This document shows positions 60,722 to 64,000 of a stretch of DNA of 64,000 nucleotides, piece after piece. The notes under the pieces were generated by a model that was given only the letters and a program-made list of their open reading frames with translations, ran no database searches and was not told the DNA's origin. Within the stretch, counting starts at the first letter, position 1. Each line of letters begins with the position of its first letter. Both the position numbers and the translations under genes were made by a program. This stretch comes from Arthrobacter sp. AZCC_0090 (GTDB taxonomy: Bacteria > Actinomycetota > Actinomycetes > Actinomycetales > Micrococcaceae). The stretch covers positions 124,001 through 188,000 of the forward strand of contig NZ_JACHEE010000001.1 of assembly GCF_014207375.1 (NCBI RefSeq), written 5' to 3'.

Positions 60722-61798
60722 ATGAGCAGCAACAGTTCGAGGCGGCGCGAGATTACTGTCGCCGACGTCGCGAAGGCGGCCCAGGTATCCAAGGCGCAGG
60801 CCGCACGCGCCCTCGGAAACTACGGCGCCGTCAGTGAAGAGGTTCGGGGCCGGGTCCTTGCGGCGGCGGAGGAGCTTTCCTACCGGCCCAACGAGCTGGC
60901 CCGCAGCATGAACACGGGGAAATCCAACACCATCGGGGTCGTCGTGGGCGACATCGAAAACCCGCATTTCGGACTGGCGACGAGGGGCATCACGGACACC
61001 GCCAAGAAGAGCGGTTACAACGTCATCCTGATCAACACCGACGAGGAACTCACCGCCGAAATCGAGGCGGTTCATGTCCTGCTCGATAAGCGCGTGGACG
61101 GGCTGATCGTGGCCCCGGCGTCGTCTGTTGAAACAGAACATTTACGATACGTTCACGAAACCGGACGTCCCTTGGTACTCCTGGACCGAAAGGCCGAGCG
61201 GCTGGACGTGGAGACCATCGCGGTGAGCATGGCCGAGATTTCCTACGAGTCCACCCGGTACCTCCTCGAGGCCGGACACCGTCGGATCGCGTTTATCTCC
61301 ACCCTCAAAGCCGGCTCTCCGTACCGGGCCGGAATGGCGCTTGACTCCTCGCAGATCTCCGAGCGTCTGGAGGGCATGCGGCGGGCATTCACGGAAATCG
61401 GCTTGACGCTCTCGGAAGACCAGGTGAGGCTCAACGCCGGCGACGCGGATTCGATCCGGAATATCACCCGCGAGCTTTTGCTCATGCCGGAACCGGCCAC
61501 CGCCATTGTGGCATCCGACGGCCTCATAGCACTCAGCGTCGTCGAAGCCATTCAGGAGCTGGGCCTTTCGATTCCCTCCGATGTTTCGTTCCTGATGTAT
61601 GACGACTTTTCCTGGACACGCTTGACCAGCCCGCCGTTGACCGTCATTGCCCAACCCGTGTACGAAATGGGTGTGGCCGCTGCCGATGCGCTGATCCGGC
61701 AAATCGAGGGTCGGAAGCCCGCGTCCGACGGACCTGAATTTTCCGCCCGGCTGATCCGGCGGGGATCGGTCGCGATGGCGCGCACCGCGAGAGTCTAG
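60722..61798 (+). CDS. LacI-family regulator of the amino-acid transporter operon
   Basis: The product is 358 aa; CGGAAGG precedes ATG 60722. Helix-turn-helix 'TVADVAKAAQVSKAQAARALGN' has an unusual recognition helix (VSKAQAARAL instead of VSxxTVSRAL), which fits the unusual CCGG-centred sites upstream. The hinge 'LSYRPNELARSMNTGKS' and a sugar-binding core follow. It is convergent with the transketolase gene. Confidence 0.9.
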   Translation: MSSNSSRRREITVADVAKAAQVSKAQAARALGNYGAVSEEVRGRVLAAAEELSYRPNELARSMNTGKSNTIGVVVGDIENPHFGLATRGITDTAKKSGYNVILINTDEELTAEIEAVHVLLDKRVDGLIVAPASSVETEHLRYVHETGRPLVLLDRKAERLDVETIAVSMAEISYESTRYLLEAGHRRIAFISTLKAGSPYRAGMALDSSQISERLEGMRRAFTEIGLTLSEDQVRLNAGDADSIRNITRELLLMPEPATAIVASDGLIALSVVEAIQELGLSIPSDVSFLMYDDFSWTRLTSPPLTVIAQPVYEMGVAAADALIRQIEGRKPASDGPEFSARLIRRGSVAMARTARV

Positions 61799-61863
61799 AT
61801 CCGAGCAGGGAACGACGACGACGGCGGGCGGGTGCGCCACGCTGGCGGTCGCACCGTTGCTTG

Positions 61864-63756
61864 TCAGTCCATGACCAGGTCGCGCGCGGCAGCAGCGATG
61901 TGGCGTGCGGAAATACCTGCGGCATTGAGCAGGTCCTTGGGTTCGCCGGAGCCCGGAAGTTCCCTTACGGCAAGCAGTGCCAGATGGAGCTTGGGAGTGT
62001 TGGCACTCGCGAGGGCTTCGAGGACGGCCGAACCCATGCCGCCTTGGGCGTAGTGGTCTTCTGCGACAACAATCCGACCGTCGGTTTCGAGGCACGTCCG
62101 GCGCAGGGTGTCGACGTCGATCGGCTTGACGGAGTAAAGGTCGATCACGCGGGCTTTGATTCCCGACTGGGCCAGTTGCTCGGCCGCTGCGAGGCATTCG
62201 TGGAGTGTGACGCCGGCGCCGATGAGCGCCACCTGGTCGTCCGGGCCCGCTCCGTGGACCTTGCTTCCGCCAAGGGGAAATTGTTCGTCCGGACCGTAAA
62301 TCACCGGATAGGCTCCACGAGTGGCACGCAGGTAGGAGATTCCGGGGTTGTCTGCCATGGCGCTCACGAGTTGTGCTGTGGACGGGGCGTCGGCCGGGTA
62401 TAGCACCGTGGAACTGTGCACCGCCCGCATGGCGGCAATGTCCTCCAGCGCCATTTGCGAAGGGCCGTCCTGCCCGATTTCTACGCCGGCATGCGTGCCG
62501 ACGAGGCGGATGCTCACCTCCGAGACCCCCGCCATCCGGATGAAGTCGAACGGGCGCGAAACCAAGAACGCAGCGAAACTTGAAGCGAAAGCCACATATC
62601 CGCGCACCGAAAGGCCGATGGCTGCGGCAACGAGCTGCTGCTCGGCGATGAAGATTTCGAAGTACCGCTCCGGGGCTACCTCCTTGAAGTCCCCTGCGTG
62701 TGTCGAGTTCCCCACCTCCCCGTCGAGGACCACCACTTCGGGGCGGACCGCGAGCGCTGACACGGCTGCGCCGAAGGCGGCCCTGGTGGCGACTTTTTCG
62801 CCAACGTTCCAGTGTGGAAGCGTGACCGTAGCCTGGGCGTCCGGCGTGATTGCTGGAGCGCCGGACTCCGGAGGATGTGTGGTTACGTGGACGCTGCTTG
62901 GTCCGCCGAGGGCTGCGATGGCATTCTCGGCCATGTCGGCAGGCAGCGCCTTGCCGTGCCAGCCGTTTTGGTCTTCGATCTCCAGCACTCCTTTGCCTTT
63001 GATCGTTTTGGCCAGAATGACTGTCGGCTGATCAGGATCGCTCCGAGCCCGGCCCAGCGCGTCGTCGATCTCGGAAAGATCATGTCCGTCGATGATGAGG
63101 GCCTTGGCCCCGAAGGCTTCTACCCGCCTGGCGTAGGCGTCCATATCCCACTGCAGTTCGGTAGGGCCATCCTGGCCAAGCCGGTTGACGTCCACGACGG
63201 CGGTGAGGTTGCCGAGCTTGTAGTAGGCCGCCTTGTCGAGGGCTTCCCAGACGGATCCTTCGGCGAGTTCGCTGTCGCCGCACAACGTCCATGTGTGGAA
63301 CGGCAGCCTGTCCAGCGATCGTCCTGCGAGGCATACGCCCACCGCGACCGGCAAGCCCTGTCCCAGGGAGCCGGTCGCCACGTCAACCCAGGGCAGCACC
63401 GGAGTTGGATGGCCCTGGAGCCGGGCACCGAACTGGCGATATGTGTTGAGCAGCTCATCTTCATCGACAACACCCACGGCCCGGTACATCGAGTAGAGGA
63501 GCGGGGAAGCATGCCCCTTCGAGAAAATCAGGTGGTCATTGTTCGGCAAAGAAGGGCGATTCCAGTCGTAGCGTAAGTGCCGAGTGAGGAGGACGGCCAT
63601 GAGATCCGCGGCCGACAAAGACGAGCTGGGGTGGCCTGAGCCGGCACGCGTGCTGCACCTGATGGAGTCCACCCGAAGTTGCGTGGCCAGGGACCTGATG
63701 AAATCGGCTTCTCCGGTCTCCAAAGGTGCAGGGGATATTCTTGGATCTTTTGTCAC
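61864..63756 (-). CDS. transketolase family protein, fused full-length
   Basis: The product is 630 aa from GTG 63756 (GGAAGG upstream). The ThDP-binding motif 'GDSELAEGSVWEALDKAAYY ... VDVN' lies near residue 165-200, and the pyrimidine domain carries the catalytic Glu in 'FEIFIAEQQLVAAAIGLS'. 'HAGVEIGQDGPSQMALEDIA' is the usual central box. Typical transketolases are 660-700 aa; this one resembles fused forms of the split type and may act on a special ketose. It converges on the LacI regulator gene, with 65 bases between. Confidence 0.9.
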   Translation of the reverse strand: MTKDPRISPAPLETGEADFIRSLATQLRVDSIRCSTRAGSGHPSSSLSAADLMAVLLTRHLRYDWNRPSLPNNDHLIFSKGHASPLLYSMYRAVGVVDEDELLNTYRQFGARLQGHPTPVLPWVDVATGSLGQGLPVAVGVCLAGRSLDRLPFHTWTLCGDSELAEGSVWEALDKAAYYKLGNLTAVVDVNRLGQDGPTELQWDMDAYARRVEAFGAKALIIDGHDLSEIDDALGRARSDPDQPTVILAKTIKGKGVLEIEDQNGWHGKALPADMAENAIAALGGPSSVHVTTHPPESGAPAITPDAQATVTLPHWNVGEKVATRAAFGAAVSALAVRPEVVVLDGEVGNSTHAGDFKEVAPERYFEIFIAEQQLVAAAIGLSVRGYVAFASSFAAFLVSRPFDFIRMAGVSEVSIRLVGTHAGVEIGQDGPSQMALEDIAAMRAVHSSTVLYPADAPSTAQLVSAMADNPGISYLRATRGAYPVIYGPDEQFPLGGSKVHGAGPDDQVALIGAGVTLHECLAAAEQLAQSGIKARVIDLYSVKPIDVDTLRRTCLETDGRIVVAEDHYAQGGMGSAVLEALASANTPKLHLALLAVRELPGSGEPKDLLNAAGISARHIAAAARDLVMD

Positions 63757-63865
63757 TTCAGTTGCCTTCCATACACCCAGGGCGGCCGTTTTGTCCTGAC
63801 TATTCGCCCCGCGGGAGCAGCCCAAGTGCTGAGACTCCCTGTGCTTTCTCTAACCGCAGGGCCCG

Positions 63866-64000
63866 TCAGTGCGCGTCCAACCGGTCAAGCAATTCTCCGA
63901 GGGCCTGGCGGATGTCGTCATAGTCGTATTGGCTTGCCCTGCTTTCGGCTGAAATCACCGCACACCGGTGGATTCTCTTGAAGTCGCCGTAGGGAAACTT
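63866..64000 (-). CDS. C-terminal part of an unidentified protein (cut by the window edge)
   Basis: Forty-four codons and TGA (63866-63868) are in frame up to the right edge: 'KFPYGDFKRIHRCAVISAES', then 'YDYDDIRQALGELLDRLDAH'. The periodicity suggests a beta strand followed by a helix. No start is in the window and the family is not recognised. Confidence 0.5.
   Translation of the reverse strand, partial: KFPYGDFKRIHRCAVISAESRASQYDYDDIRQALGELLDRLDAH

Overview
The window is high-GC DNA (roughly 60-65 %) with Shine-Dalgarno-led genes, many GTG starts, LacI-regulated sugar operons and several short protein families common in Micrococcaceae (DUF1508, DUF6458-like, DUF6131-like). It most resembles an Arthrobacter/Pseudarthrobacter/Paenarthrobacter chromosome; this is inferred from gene content and style, not from a marker gene. 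No rRNA, tRNA or CRISPR array was seen.

Layout. 1-6.2 kb: small stress and accessory enzymes (Hsp20, a secreted GH25-like protein, alpha/beta hydrolase, SnoaL-like, VOC and 2-oxoglutarate oxygenase proteins), closed by a bidirectional terminator. 6.2-8.4 kb: an aldo/keto reductase with its LacI regulator and a perfect 16-bp operator. 8.4-26.6 kb: a large divergent catabolic locus. The left arm (minus strand) reads LacI, Gfo/Idh oxidoreductase, CoA-transferase, fused two-domain GMC dehydrogenase, crotonase, aldehyde dehydrogenase, GH88 unsaturated glucuronyl hydrolase, second GMC oxidoreductase, second LacI and a UPF0303 protein. The right arm (plus strand) is a carbohydrate ABC importer (binding protein and two permeases, no ATPase) followed by KDG kinase and KDPG aldolase. 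26.5-27.5 kb: a recombination scar with a ferredoxin overlapping the aldolase and truncated aldehyde dehydrogenase and MHS-transporter remnants.

27.5-43.2 kb: a loosely packed region of small stress-type and hypothetical proteins, a Ser/Thr kinase, two TetR regulators, a broken serine recombinase, a Tn3 transposase remnant and long stretches without convincing genes. 43.2-51.6 kb: a minus-strand hexuronate operon (LacI, 2-hydroxyacid dehydrogenase, mannonate dehydratase, fructuronate reductase, zinc alcohol dehydrogenase, MHS transporter). Its own distal KDG aldolase and KDG kinase genes are dead, and a terminator hairpin lies just before them. 51.7-55.7 kb: gamma-glutamyltransferase, a stand-alone LigD-type polymerase and a third DUF1508 protein. 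55.8-64 kb: a polar amino-acid ABC transporter operon with a DAO-family oxidoreductase and a Gfo/Idh oxidoreductase, divergent from a LacI regulator across twin perfect operators, then a full-length transketolase and a partial unknown gene.

How the parts fit. The mannonate operon makes 2-keto-3-deoxygluconate (KDG) but has lost its own KDG kinase and aldolase. The intact pair at 24.95-26.6 kb can supply those steps, so the two operons probably function together. The GMC/GH88/CoA-transferase/crotonase arm combines sugar oxidation with CoA-thioester chemistry in a set I do not recognise as a standard pathway. The LacI-controlled amino-acid transporter with a DAO-family enzyme suggests a sugar-amino acid conjugate as substrate. 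These two loci are the best candidates for undescribed metabolism.
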